Shown here piece after piece: positions 30,352 to 43,726 of a DNA stretch of 64,000 nucleotides. The position numbers were made by a program, and so were the translations under genes. Numbering within the stretch: the first letter of the stretch is position 1; every line of letters begins with the position of its first letter. Source of the stretch: Ganoderma boninense (lineage: Eukaryota; Basidiomycota; Agaricomycetes; Polyporales; Polyporaceae); NCBI GenBank assembly GCA_002900995.3, contig CM035305.1:4696467-4760466 (forward strand), in the 5' to 3' direction. The notes under the pieces were generated by a model that was given only the letters and a program-made list of their open reading frames with translations, was not told the origin of the DNA and ran no database searches.

Positions 30352-30875
30352 GACTGGTTTGTTGGTTGCCAAGATCGAGGGTCGTGTTTGTCGCTGACTT
30401 TGGTGATTGATAGACATTCCTGTAAGGCATTGGTTCGGAGATTGGGACGTAAGATCGGGGTGTTTATTCTGATTATCGAGACCTCTACATGCAGCTCCAT
30501 AGGTGCAGAGTATCTCGAGGTTTTCCAGGCAACGGTGTGAAAGCGTAAGGGTGTTGCACTGAGGTGCCACGAAATCCTACTATCGGCGAGTGGAACTCCT
30601 TTAGTACCTCTTTATTCTCCTAGCCTCACACTGAAATCCTGGTCCTGGTCAATGAGTACTAAATGTCGTCTGAAAGGTGCAACCATCCTTGTGTTCCTGT
30701 TTAACCACGCAGAAGTGCTGGGCGTTTCTACAACGAACTTTACGTATACGTATCTCATAGCACAGCCACCGTCGATACCATCGGCGACCTGCATCTTGTC
30801 CTTCTCGAATCTCCCCATCATCTTCCCAAGTTTCCGCACCGCAGAGCTGCCGTTGACGGCTCGGTGACAGTTACG
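30352..30875. other. Interval between HEM3-2 and F-box 4
   Basis: No gene recognised; presumed 3' region of HEM3-2 and promoter of F-box 4. Confidence 0.5.
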
Positions 30876-33005
30876 ATGACTTCAGAATGCAGCATCAAGG
30901 ACCTTGCGGCCACGATACAGTCTCGATTGACGAAAGAAGCGAACTCCATGTCGTCAGTACTACTATTTCAGCCGTACAGGGCATGGACATAGTACTTTAC
31001 TCACAAGCTGAACTTCAGGTATTCGATGGTTTGCAAGTTCCCTGTGATTTACACCTACAACGACTGACATCGCTTACAGATCCAATCCATTACTGCGACT
31101 CTCACTGATACCAGGCGACACCTATATGAAGTTCTAAATTCACAGCAGCCGCTCTTCAAGCTTCCCAATGAAATCCTCGCAAAGATAGCTCGCAGCTTGA
31201 CATGTTGTCCAATGGATGATATATCTGACATGCAAAAGAAACCAATGTGGCGGAGCACGATCAGGGACCCCATAATCCTTCTTCCCGTTACCCAAACTTG
31301 TCGCCGGCTGAGACAAGTCATCGTCGCCGATACCACACTCTGGCGACACAACACCACCCGAAATCGTGATTTTCTCGAATTGGCGCTTTCACGAAGTGGT
31401 CCACTCCATCTCCTTACCTTGTGGCTGTCTCCGCGGACCCCCACACCCATGCCACTAACCGATTTTCACTTTCAACTGGCTCCTCGGCTGCGAGAACTGC
31501 ATTTTCACAACTGCATACCCAAGAACATTCCCGGGATGAAAACGTTTCTACTGCTTCCATTTCCCCAACTAGAATCATTTTCCTGGACCGGAGAGGTACT
31601 AAGGACGTGGTCGGACTGGCACGATGGAATGCTTCCGTCGTCTGGACTAAGCATGCCGAACATCCGGTATTTGCATGTCCAGCAGATACGAATGCTGCTC
31701 CCCACTACAGACTGCACCGCCTGACCCACCTTTGCCTCTCGTCGTTCACCGAAGCAGAGCTTCCCACTCTCGTCGACAACGTCCTTTGGCGTTGTCGCGC
31801 TCTCACCAGCCTTATCCTGCGAAAGCCGCGGATCCGAGACTGGTTCGAGACAGAGACAGTGTCTCTCAACCCGCGCAGCCCCTCCATCTTCCCCGTCTCT
31901 CCCGCGTCGTTCTCGCAGACATGGACTTCACGACCATCCGGCACTTTGCACGCCTATTTTCCAGCCTCCCCGTCCCTTGCATGCAAATCATCCTCACCGA
32001 CGAAGCCGGGCCCCTCTATGCCTACCCAAGAGAGTTCTTCGCCGACCTGTACCTCCAATACTGGCGTTCAGGCAGTGCGACCGACACCTCGCGGCTCTCC
32101 ATCGCGGCCCACGCCGCCGAGGACCACCTCGCCCCGACCGGCATCTCAGTAACGCTCGCCAACTCGACCCGCGTGCTCCACATCTCGGTCTCCCCCAAAG
32201 CTCTCGCATACGACCTGCGCAGGAGCGGCGAGTGCATGTGGAGCGAGCGGCGCATAAACATGCTCGCGCCGCTCCGCGCCCTGCCCGACCTGCGCGAGGT
32301 CTGGCTCGCGGACATGCACGTCGACACGTTCATGTCCGTCGACGCCCTCCCGTTCTCGGCGCCCCCAGCGAGACAGGAAGTGGCATGCGCTATGGCCAGG
32401 CGCAGGCGCGCGCGCTCTCGGCCTCCCTCGCGGCTCACGTCCCCGCGCTGGAGACTATCGTCGTCGTGTACAACTGCTCCGCGCGCGGCTGCCGCAACAG
32501 CCTCGCGATCCGCCCGACCCTCGTCGCGCTCCCCAAGGGCCCGTCCCGTCCTCTTTCCCCCAACCCGACCTCCACATCCTCGTCTCAGCATACCAGCGCC
32601 AGCCCGCTCACCACCTCGGGAGCAGGATCCGGAGCAGAGGCCGCCCCGCCGCCCCTCGTGCACCTCGTCCTCGCGGTCGGGTACGACGCGGCGGACGCGG
32701 CGAACCTACACGACACGTGGGAGTCCGCGCTGCTCCCGGGGCGGAACGGGCAGGTCGAGGTGTCGGCGCGGCTGCTGCGCGAGGCCGCGATGGAGGAGTA
32801 CGCGTACGTGCGGCACGCCGCGCTGCGCGTGCAGCTGATGCCGCGCCTCGCGCTCGCCCCGGGCGAGCTGGAGCGCCTGCGCGAGTGCTTCGCGGCGGTG
32901 GACGTGGAGGAGGTCGACTGCATCCCGCGCGTGCCGGTCCCCGCGTGCGTGCGCGATGGGGTGTTGGAACCCGGGGGGTTCGCGCCCGGGAGTGTGCTGT
33001 GCTGA
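30876..33005 (+). CDS. F-box protein 4 (three successive one-base frame losses)
   Basis: The 5' exon starts at ATG 30876 (MTSECSIKDLAATIQ), the same peptide as upstream of F-box 3. Its splicing to the main exon at 31080 is uncertain, though the acceptor gcttacag with branch ctgac and the donor gtattc at 31019 look good. The main exon opens ITATLTDTRRHLYEVLNSQ, then LFKLPNEILAKIARSL and LLPVTQTCRRLRQVIVADTTLW. The body moves through three frames: about 31705 (into LHRLTHLCLSSF), about 31875 (into LPRLSRVVLADMD) and about 32370 (into VPALETIVVVYNC). Each step is the loss of one base. The C-terminal module is complete: EEYAYVRHAALRVQLMPRL, LAPGELERLRECF, VEEVDCIP, ending GGFAPGSVLC at 33005. Confidence 0.72.
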
Positions 33006-33207
33006 GCGTGGCACTGAGTGGAGGGGCCCGTGGCCGACGTGTCGCGGTGCTAGAGTTGTATCTCTCGGAGGAACGATACATTTGGTTTAAAGTAAGTACC
33101 ATGGAAGGATCAGATTCAAGAATACATCGTACAGCGCCGCGGGGACGACGCGCTCGTCTTGCGCATGCAAGTTGGTGTAGGTGTCACTGGACGTCCCTTC
33201 CCTCGGT

Positions 33208-33965
33208 TCACTCCGATTCCACCTTCTTGAAGAAGAAGACCTCGGTCGGCGGGTAGAAGGGTGGGATGCCCACACCCACGGTGATAGGCCGCACAGCGAT
33301 CTGCCGTCCGAAAAACGAACCAGCAGCCAATTTGTCAGCCATGGCCCATCAGAGTCAAACTTCCGGATGACAGCCTGAGCCGTCCACGTACCTGGGAGAT
33401 GTCCTGGGATTCCGGATCTGTGACGACCCAGCCGTGCCCGTTAGGCTGGCTTATTCTAAGCACGGAACAATGGTCATCAATGGGCCAAGTCAGCTCCAGA
33501 GCGCTGGCGTAAACGAGGGGAGGGGGAATTCCTGTAAGTTGGCGCCGCGGGTGCACGTACATGTAAGAGTTCCCCTCTGCGTCGCGCTCATCGCGCTGGA
33601 TGGTCCACTCGAGCGTCGTCACTAGACCCACCGCCTCGGGGAGGAAGGCGACGAGGCGGCCGTGGAGATCACCCACATCGGCACGGCGGATCTGTAGTCC
33701 GTAATTCCCGTTCGGGAGCTTCTCGACGACCCACTTCCACAGGGCCCGGCGAGAGAAGCGAAGGAAGGGAAGGGCGTAAGACACTGTGTCGCACGGTGCG
33801 TAAGGCAACGTGGACATTACGCATACTCACCTCGGAGGGCTTGACGACCGTGGGGAGTTTGTAGATGGACTTGGGGAGAAAGGTCTTGTCTTCAACGGGG
33901 TTGCGCCCGACGGCAGCGTTGTCGACCTTGCTGAAGATGTGGTATCTGCCGTTTTCGAGAGCCAT
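33208..33965 (-). CDS. I66-family (cospin/clitospin-like) serine protease inhibitor
   Basis: Exons from high to low: 33965-33831, 33733-33561, 33455-33392 and 33300-33208. Introns have gtgagt/gtacgt donors and consistent phases; the product is 154 residues, the usual I66 length. It begins MALENGRYHIFSKVDNAAVG and has EDKTFLPKSIYKLP, NGNYGLQIRRA and GHGWVVTDPES. It ends in the family hallmark IAVRPITVGVGIPPFYPP followed by TEVFFFKKV. The family folds as a beta-trefoil, is confined to basidiomycete mushrooms as far as I recall, and inhibits trypsin-like proteases; a defence role against grazers has been proposed. There is no signal peptide, as in known members. An open frame upstream lacks an ATG, so 33965 is the start. 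Confidence 0.88.
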
Positions 33966-35941
33966 TGCGGGCGATGCGTAGTCGATGAGGGTGATGGCGA
34001 CCACTGTGAGTTGGCTGGCCAGCGGAGCAGTCGAACGGTATTTATGTACTTTTGGAGCGCGTCCTCGCGGTCAGAGCCTCCTACGAGAGGCCCGGCGTTG
34101 TTGGACTTCCTGACAGACCGTTGTACCCCTGGACCTGCCGTAGCATGGTATGTGTGAATTTTAAATTGGCCTGCAGAGCAAAGCGGTCATAAGAGGGTGT
34201 TTTCGAGCAGACAGTTAGCAGCAACTGACCGCTGGCGCACACCGCTGAACTTTGCTGGGCAGCTCGAGACAGTAGGACCATTCTTCGTTTGCCTTGGGGG
34301 CAACACTAGCTTCATATTTCCTGTCTCCTTGGAGCAGGGCATGAACGCTGTCAAGCGGGATGTGTGATATTCCGTTGTGGACGGACTGACAGAAATAGAG
34401 GTAGCGCCGCGCTCGTAGAACATGGCATAGTAGAAGGCGAGGCATTGGACGTACCAGCCAGTCAATGCTTTGATTCAGAGGATCCTGTCCAGGACAGCAT
34501 TTGAGCTGCTCCGAATTCGAGACGCCAGTGAATTTGGAAAAGATCCGAATAAGAGCACGATCCGTAGGGCCTGACCTAAAACATGCTCTGGGATACCCAC
34601 CACATGAACGGAGATCGTTCAGGGCAGATATGTTATTGTCATGCTGAGCGGTCTGTTTAACCGTTAGCTCCAGTGTCTATATTTACTGTTCGAAGTCCAT
34701 CAGAGTAAGGAATCATGAAGGTTGTCCAGGCGCACCTCGCAGGCATAGTCATCCGCCAGGTTTTTCCCCAGAGATAATAGTAAATATACTGAGACCCCAG
34801 AGGCGACGTGGAACGGCAGCTGCATTCAAAGCCTCTGAAAGTCTTGAGGAACGAGAGGCGTGGTCACTGCTCAGAGTCTCGAATGACTGATGCTGGGTCA
34901 GTTCGTCCGTCCCACTGCCGGGTCAGTTTCACATTTCTCCATAGGACTCTAAAGACTAGCATCAATAAATGGCATAAAGTATTCCAGTTCAGCGAAACAC
35001 GTACAACTTAGGTCTGAAGCGACACGGTCCACAATTTGCAGCCCCGGTTGAAGTTGTGATGGCACCATGCGTGAAGTTCTTCCCCTAGAATGATTTACTA
35101 TGCGTCTCTAAGACAATCTTGTGGTGAGATTGAACGGGTATCGACGAGAGCCATGAGAGACAGGATATGAAAATGGAACTCGAGGATGGTTGTCGGCAGT
35201 TGTCGGCTAAGGCCCAGGGACTCGGAGGAGACGACTTTCTGGCGCCCAAGTGGTCAGATTCAGCACGTGACCTGAACATACGGATGTCTTTGAGGTTTGA
35301 TGGCCGTCCCCAACTCATTCCCGCTCGAACTTGGACTACTTGACCCGCGACCTACATTTATGAAGATCACCAACCTCTCGTAACAGTATCGTATTGAAAC
35401 TAACGCGGCCAAGCCGTTCAAGCTTGTTTAATATGTTCTCGATGTTTTGGTCAACGTTGCACGTCAGAAGTCGTCGACGTGAGTGATACCAGTCTTATGC
35501 GAGACTCAGATTAGTGTAACCCGGCTCCTCTACTCTTGCTCTCTGGTATGTTGAATACTTGCACTAATATTCCGAACTGTGCTGAGACTTATATCAGTTG
35601 TCTAGGACCCGCTGCTGCTGAATTGCGACTCGAGCACCTATGGTTTACTGCGTGGAGGGGCAGTGTTCGAACTGGGGCATAAGAATGGGCCCGAATCATT
35701 CGTCATCATGAAACGGGTCTCAAGCGCAGAGCCACATAGAACCGAGGCCAGCGTAGTAGATGCATTAGCTCAGAGCGCCTTGACGAACAGGCCCTCGCAG
35801 GCGAGCCACCGTGGGGACTACCGCAGCATGTCGCCTTCCAAGCCACGGGCGCACACGTATACCCACCAAGCCCATATAGTACGCACTGACTTTGTCTTTC
35901 CCAGCTGCAGCGTTCTTCCTCACACCCCTTCCTCAGCGGAC
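33966..35941. other. Gene-free interval of about 2 kb
   Basis: Only short ORFs on both strands, without splice support or recognisable motifs. A 76-codon open stretch on the minus strand (34445-34215) could be a remnant but matches nothing I know. Confidence 0.55.
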
Positions 35942-38900
35942 ATGGCCGACGTGTCTGCGATTCTGCTCGACGCCCGCGAACTCGAGGACGCGCTGCAGCA
36001 CTCCTTCGTTGCCTTCCAGAACGCCCTGTCTCGTTTAGTGGACCGTAGAAGAGTAGAAGGTGTCCTTGCAGGTGAGCATTCCATTCTTCCCCCGCCACAG
36101 CCTATGCTCACGACTTTCACATAGCACTGCACGACGATGCCTTCATTCGACTTACGCAAGAAATACAGGGGCGGTTTCCTCGGTCGGCTCAGCAGTACAT
36201 CGGAAGCACACACGCCGCCCTGCTATCGAGTTTCGCGGCCAATCTTCCGGACGCAATTCTCCCCTCAGACGGTGAGCTCATGGAACGGGTGAGCGAGTGT
36301 TGGAGCGCGGTTGTGCTGGCGAGGCCCGTGCTCTTTGAAATCGCCACAATGGCGGGCGCACGTGTAAGCATCCCCAGATATCGAATCTCAGAGTCCATCT
36401 CTGACGTGACGTCTCAGACATGGGATCGAGCCACGGTCCGCGCGAAGCTGTTCTCAGATATTGGCTGTGAGGTACCGAGCACCATGCAGGAGCTGGCGCT
36501 GTTGGAGCGGGATATCCTTCGTGATCAAGAGGGAATCTTAAAGGTGCGAGCCAGGCCAGCATGATTTCGTACAAGGACATTCATGCTTGCTTTCTCTCAG
36601 TACTACTTGGAGGTCCTGCGAGGACCGCCTAGAGTAGACATTCTCGCCCGTCAACGCGAGCTTCGGGAGCGCGATGAGCGCGAGGCTGCGGCTGTCCATC
36701 CTCCGCCCCGCTCGATATCCGAGAGTGGGGCTGCAAAGACCCCGCCAGAGGCCGGGCTTCCCAGCACATCGTCTCAGACCGTCACTCAAACAGACGGAGA
36801 ACCAAAGGTGCCTACGATTCTGAACACTGCGCTCTATGCGGACACTGTCCAGGGCTTTGGAGAGTGGGAGGTCTTCGTTACAGATCGTGCGAAGAGAGAT
36901 TTGCGCAAGTTGCGCAAGGAGTCGAAGGAGATCTTTCTCATGGTCATGAAGAAGATCAGGTGCGCGTTATGACTCTATTCTATGTCCATTATGATTTCTC
37001 AAAGCGTTTCCCGTATTCAGGGATGTGTCCCGCGGGCATTTCTCCTCGGACAATCAAATATGTGTCGTCGACATGGAAAATGGGGTCCCGATCTTCAAAG
37101 CAAGAGTCGGAGGTGCCCACCGACTAGTGGTAAGTTTCGTCATGAGTCACACAAGAAAATGCTAGTCTAACCTCTTTCAATTCATGGTCAGTACTAAGTG
37201 GACTCCGTAGAAGATACGGCGACTGGTGTGAGTCTCTCGTTTTGTCCTCTGTTCTTCTAGCTCTCCTTACGAACAGATCCTAGGATGCATACCAAGGCAA
37301 GCGCAGGGAGGAAAACGGCGTGTAAGAGCGTCCGTTGACCAGTTGTGGACAGCATTGCGTATTTTCGGTGTGTACGATCATGCGGAAATGCACAGGAAGG
37401 TGTCCTTTCTGGGAGGTTCTCAGCCGGGATCTTGGGCGACAGGGTCAGACGTATCGTGACCAGTACGTGTAGTTCATTTCAGCACACCAAGTCTTGAAAG
37501 TGAACTGATACGATGTAGATGCCGAGCGCGGAGCCATCCCCGGACGCTGGGAAACGATGTTTTCGACCCAGTCAAATTCTACGCCCGGGCAACGATCAGG
37601 ACCGCGAGGACAATGAAGATGTGAATAAACTGACTGCTCTGGACGGTCTGGACGACAGAGATGTACGAGTCTTCTCCTGTTATATTCCTGGGCGAGAACA
37701 GGCTGATGGATCGTGCCTCGAAAGTACGAGGCGATATTGTCGATGCACCGGCGGGTCAAGTTGTCTAAGGTGAGGCATTGTCCAATAGCAACAAGGTTAC
37801 TGACAAGAGCTCATCTGCTTTGTACTTGCACTTGCAGGGTCTCTTCAACAGTAGGCTGATTCATACGAAACAAAATGACCAATGTAGCTGAACAAATGTA
37901 GGTTTCCTGGTGGATCACGACCTTGCATTCATGTATCGGCCCTCGTGAGTGTCCGGTTACCCACGGCGAACCGATTGCACAGCTGACTTCTTTTGCGATG
38001 ATGGATAGGGCGACAGAAACCGAGATCATCGAGCACCCCTCCTCGTGCTATATTATTGGTCGTTCTGGCACGGGGTAAGGCGCATCATTTACGTTTATCC
38101 TTGTCTTCTCTTCTCATTCTACCTTCGTCTTTAGAAAAACACTGAGTATCATGTACAAGATCGTCTCGGTCGAACGCCATTGGTGGGGCAAATCGTGGGA
38201 TACCCCACGCCCGCGCCAACTATTCGTCACCCGCTCGCGCATGTTGTCGCGCCAAGTGCGGCGCACAGTCTATCAGATACTGGAGTCGTTCAAGTTGGCG
38301 GACTTATCACAACAGGAGCTCGTGGATATCTGGAAAAGACGGGCTGAGCCGGTGGAAAGCAGCCATCCCTTGCCCCGGAAATGGAGTGATCTCAAGGATG
38401 AGCACTTTCCCCTTGTGATTTCTTTCGACGAGGTGAGCCGAACTTGCGCTTTTTCATGAACGGCAATGGGGGTAAAAATCTGTTCATGTTCCAATAGCTG
38501 CGCGAGTTGCTCGAAGCGGAGTTCGCAGCAAATGGTGTGTTCAAGGTCCGCACCGCCGAGTTGGAGGATGAGTAAGCCTTCAAAAAGTTTCTTCACCGGA
38601 GTCCTCAGGTTTTCATATTGCTTATTCGACATAGGAACCTTGATGAAACCTCCTTCGTATCTGCGAGAAGGTTCATTGAGACGTACTGGATCCATCTTCC
38701 CCATAACTTAGTGAAAGGTTTAGGTAACAATTCTTCCTTACACCATCGTAGTAAATTGCACTCACGGCCTTGTCTCGTATACCATTCGTAGACCCAGTGT
38801 CCGTCTTCGGAGAAATAATGGGTATATCAACTTAATGTCGAATGTTATCCTACTAGTACTCATAGCAACATTGATCAGGCGTTATCAAAGGTTCCGAAGG

Positions 38901-41900
38901 AACGGTCAACACCGCTCATGGCTACCTCGACCGTGAGGCCTACCTCAAGCTGAGCGAAAGGATGTACCCGACATTTGCATCCATGCGTGATACGGTGTAC
39001 GACATTTTTGCCCGCTACCTCTCGCTCAAACGGCGAGGATATGAGCGTGATGACGCCGATCGGTGTGTCTGCGACCTATTTTGCGTATTTCACCATCATC
39101 TGATTGTTTTAAAGGACCCATAGCATAATATCACTACTCAACGTCCACGGGCTCCCGGGCATGCCTGTCGAGTTTCTGTCAGTGCCCGCAACAAAACATG
39201 CTCATATAGTACAACTGGCATTCACCTCTTAAACCTGTCAGGTTCAATGATGAGGCGCAAGACAACCTCATCATTGATATGATGTGTAAGTTATGACCTT
39301 ATCCGCTGCCATTACGCTCTATCACACTGATTGCGCTCACAGTATTGCGGTCTCTCTGCTCCAACTCAAACGGACTCTGTTGGGCAGGTGATACCGCCCA
39401 AACAATCGCTCTCGGCAGCGCGTTCAAGTTCAGCGAGCTCACATCAATGATGTACAGGGTCGAGGTACGGCCCGTGTTATTGCGTGGCATAGCCTCACAC
39501 ATGCCTCAATGTCGTGCATGTTTTACAGCAAAGCGGCTTGAAACCTAGCCATCAGCAATCATACATCCAACCGCGCATGTTCCACCTGACAGTGAATTAT
39601 AGGTCGCATGCTGGAATCATTAACTGTGCACAAACAGTTGTGGATCTACTACTCACCGTGTGGCGCGAGTCTATTGACAGGTTGGACCCAGACCGAGGCT
39701 GGAGAAAGGGGCCCAAACCGAAATTTGTCAGAAGATCTGGGTTCAAAGAGTTATTTCAGTTCACTAGCCAGGATGGTATCGACGTCCGGTATGCACTCCT
39801 ACTATTCTCTTGCTTTATACACTGATATATTGGGTGTAATAGGTCTGAGTTTGGCTCTAGGCAATGTGAGCGTGTTCATTGCTTACTAGCTGTAAATTAT
39901 TCACATAGCTCTCGCGGATTCGTCATGAGGTATTATCGTCCGCGATGATGCCTCTCGCAATGCGCTCTTTTCCCTGGGAACCCCTGGTGGTCAGGTCATG
40001 TGAGTAACATTGGCTACGGACACAACGGCACAATTGAGGCGACTACCCCCTATAGGACGGTGTATGAAAGCAAGGGGCTCGAGTTCAACGACGTACGCGT
40101 CCGGTATGTCTTCCGAGCCTGAGACAAACTGAGCCATATTTTGCGTGATGTAGGTATTCCTCTGGCACTTTTTCGGCAGCTCTGATCCAAGCGTGAGGGA
40201 TTGGGAATGTGTGTGCGAGGTATTGTGGGGAAATCCGCTCCCTTCGCACAAGACCACAGACCATTACCGCAATGTCTGTCGCGAGGCATGTGCAGCCCTG
40301 CAGACAGTCTCGAATGACGTCGCTCACACACAGTATAGCTGAAAGCACTGTATGTCGCAATCACAAGGGCTCGCAATCGGTTATGGATCATCGAGGCCGA
40401 TGATTCCGAGAAGGCAGATCCAATGCTGGTAATTGTTCCGGCTGCCGCAGACGTTGTACTTGAATGAGCGAACTGCTCACTTTCGTCTCTCATAGATGTT
40501 TTGGACTGCAAAGGACATGGTGGAAGTAACCGAGGCAAGCATTCCCATCGACGTGCCAGAGCAGCCAGACACGGAGGGCTGGGCCACACAAGGCAGACTT
40601 CAAATGGACAAAGAGAACTTCGTGCAGGCGAAATACGCTTTCGAGAGGGCAGGCCCAGGCTTCGAGCGAGAGTACGGAATAGCCCACGCATACCTCGTCC
40701 GTGAGGTGGCCATTACAGAAAAGCAGTTCTGGACAGCTGCTGAATCATTCGAACAATGCGCGAAGTCGAGTGAAGGCATGCCAAACCACAAGGAGCTCAT
40801 CGTTTCTGCCGCGGTATGCTATAGCCGTGCTCGGGCCTTCACTCACAGCGCACGTCTGTATCACAGCGTCTGCGAGTACACTAAGTGCACTCGACAGTAC
40901 ATCAGAGGCTCTGAGATGGAGGACGCGCGCCGAGTAGTCCTAGAACACAAGGACGATATCGACGAGTCCGCCGTGAAGGATGTATGCCAGCACTTTTTGG
41001 ACAAGCCTGAGTACCGGTACGCACAAAGAAATAATTGTGCCGTGTGACGATGTCTGAAATGTATGTATCCTCAGGCAGGTTGAAGAGCTATTCAGGAACA
41101 ACCGAGAGGAGCTCATCGAATTCATGGAGCGGCACAACCTCTCAACTCAGCTCGCAAATTACTTCGAGCATTTGGGACGATTGTGTGAAGCGGCAGAGGT
41201 CTGGCTCGCTCTTAACAACAATCTCGAAGCGATTCGAGTGTTCTTCCGCGATGACCAGGCGACTGCGGTGGCGCGTGGAACAGTCATATTACTTGGCGAG
41301 TTTCGGCGCCGGTATACTCTTGGTCTACCAATCGACAAGAGTTCCAAAGGCTTGAAGAAACTGAACGACCATCTCTCTACCATACAACGGCTGTTCACTA
41401 GACACCCACTTCCCCAATCGGAGGAGAATGAGGTAATGTAGTAGCGTAAAATCGTTAAGATGGTTGCTGATTGCGGAACATGCAGATATGCATGTTTTTG
41501 CTGATAACTTCCCGTCGGACGGACGACCTGCTCAAACTCGGAGAGAAGCTTCGCTTGAACGGTCAACGTAGCCTTGCGCTCCTTTCATTCGACTATGCTC
41601 TCATGTTCCTGCTGGAAGAAGGTCCACTGGAAACAGTCCTACGGATGGCCGGTAACTTAACCATCTTCCCGGTCATTCGCAGCTTCTCCGCCCTCGTCAA
41701 ATCCCACCGTGACGAAGCACGGTCATCTCAGGTGTTCGGTATCGACAAAGGAACGTCTGATTCTTACGTTCTACGGAAAGGTACTCTTTTGTACGATGCA
41801 GCAACTGCGGCGAGAGGCCTGGACGTGCATGTGGTCGCAGGGGCGAATGGCCTCATAATCAAGCCATCTCCCTTGCTGAGGCTTCTCCGGAGAACGCTGG

Positions 41901-43726
41901 ACAATCGCCTACATTCCTACTTTTCGCTGTTCAGCAACGCCTGCAAGAAGGTCGATATTTTCCGACCATGTCTGTCCTTCTGCCTCTCCGGAGATTGTGT
42001 CGAGACCAAGCCACCATGTCGTTGGGCGCACAGTGGAAAGGGACCTCATCACGTCGACCAGCAAGGTATCCATCATCGGATACGTGTATTGTGCGAAGTG
42101 ATCATCGCATATGCTATGCTTGATCCGAACATCAAATTAAACTCGATTTGGGAAGCACGGTATGTACTGTCATCTATATGGCGTACCTCCTAGTCGTACT
42201 CAACTCACTGTGCTTCCCTCCTACAGCGCCGAGTGGATGTATTTGTTCTCTCATTCTATCCAAATCCCATTCTTCGCATTAGGCTCGCCTCTCATGTTAA
42301 ATTTCAAGCTGGTGCCGAAGTTCTCGGAAGCTTCGCGGGTTCTGAATAGCTGGATCAGCGAAATCCTATATTCCACTCCCGCCTCGGATTCGGAAGACTC
42401 GGACTCGGCTCAAACGGTACCATCTCCCATCCGCTCACGGACCATTCCATGCGCTGTGCTGTTGCAATACATGCTTGACAAGCTTCGATACCGGCTACAA
42501 ACCACTTCCGCTGTCGCCGCACCCCTCAGGGCCTGGCACTCCTACGGGCCTTCATATCGGAATCATGTTCAGCGTCTCCGGGACTACGTCGAAGCCGAAC
42601 GGCCACGCTGCCAGATGCCCGGAGCTTTGTTGTATCTACAGTGCGCAAAACTCCTCCTGGTATATCGACATGTCTAATTGTTGACGTGCCCTAGATTCCT
42701 TCTCGACGGAGGCTCGCAGCTGGAGGGTCTTGAATCGATAATCACCTATCTCGCGGAAGGCCTCGCTACAGCGTTCATTCTGTCGAACCACATCACCAAT
42801 GACAGGACTCTGCACAACCTAGTGCTTGGCCGTGGATGGCTCGGAACCCTTGGCGATCTGTGGCCGAAGTCGTCAGCGATGACGCCATATTACGACGAGG
42901 GACATCTCAAAGGATTCGTCCAGCTCTTCTTACCCTTGTTACGAATGTTGTGCACTACGCCGACTGGTGAGTAGATGTACAGCACATTCATCTCCGCTGG
43001 GGATCCAGCTGAATGAACCTTACAGGTCCCAGCGGTCTTCTCTCTCCCATCCGAGGATCAGCTTTCGAGTGAAATATCCCGCGTGTGAGTACTATACGAC
43101 TGTCATGGCCCCAGCAGCATCAGCATTGTAGTAATAGCAGCTAAAACGTCTTCCACCAGGGTTAACGCATGGTTCCTAGGTAAGCCAGGATCTCGTTCAA
43201 CTCACCTCATGCTGATCGTCGCACAGTCGGCTACTCGCTGGAGCTTCCCGAAGAAGACCGGACGTTCATCGTCGACACCATCCGACGCATCCCGGAGCGT
43301 CTTCGTCCCCTTCACCTCCTGCGGACCTTCTACAGCCCTGCGCGAGCGCTATGCCTCGGCTGCTGCGCCAAACTGACGCGCAAGAGCCCGGTCCATGGAT
43401 GGCCAGGGTGGGACGACCTCGAGCAAGCCGTCTGGCATTACAACGGGCTTGTTACGAATCCCGACCGCTCGACGGAGCTGATCCACGTGCAGAAGGAGGA
43501 TCGCAAGGCAGGCCGTCCCATGGACACCCCCGGGACCGTGGTTCCCATCGTGTACAAGGGGCTGAACTCCCTGCCCTCCCTTCTCTCCATCCAGTCTCTC
43601 CCCAGACCGCCGATACCCTTCCCGTTAGAGTGGCGCCTCCCGAAGCATCGCACGGTGCCCCGAAGGAACACCGATTGGGCTCGGTCCAAACCTGTGCTCT
43701 GCTTCCGCGGGCAGCCCATGGTCTGA
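35942..43726 (+). CDS. Large SF1 (UvrD/TRANK1-like) helicase with TPR-like repeats and a CCCH zinc finger, copy 1 (damaged near the N-terminal third)
   Basis: Start at 35942 (MADVSAILLDARELEDAL). Inferred first exons: 35942-36071, 36125-36363, 36418-36543, 36601-36959 and 37021-37129. Helicase motifs follow in order: Walker A GRSGTG|KT split by an intron (38059-38145), FNDEAQDNLIID (39241), GLCWAGDTAQTI (39373), NYRSHAGI (39595), VYESKGLEFND (40063) and LYVAITRARNRLW (40345). After these come helical repeats resembling TPRs (40500-41450), then C-x8-C-x6-C-x3-H (41966-42034) and a tail ending CFRGQPMV. Compared with helicase 2, the codon matching CAA in YQVD is TAA (37195-37197). Between 37370 and 37770 the homologous text (FWEVLSRDLGRQGQ, GNDVFDPVKF) changes frame. 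It is probably a nucleic-acid-dependent ATPase of unknown role. Pseudogene or sequence error cannot be separated. Confidence 0.72.
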
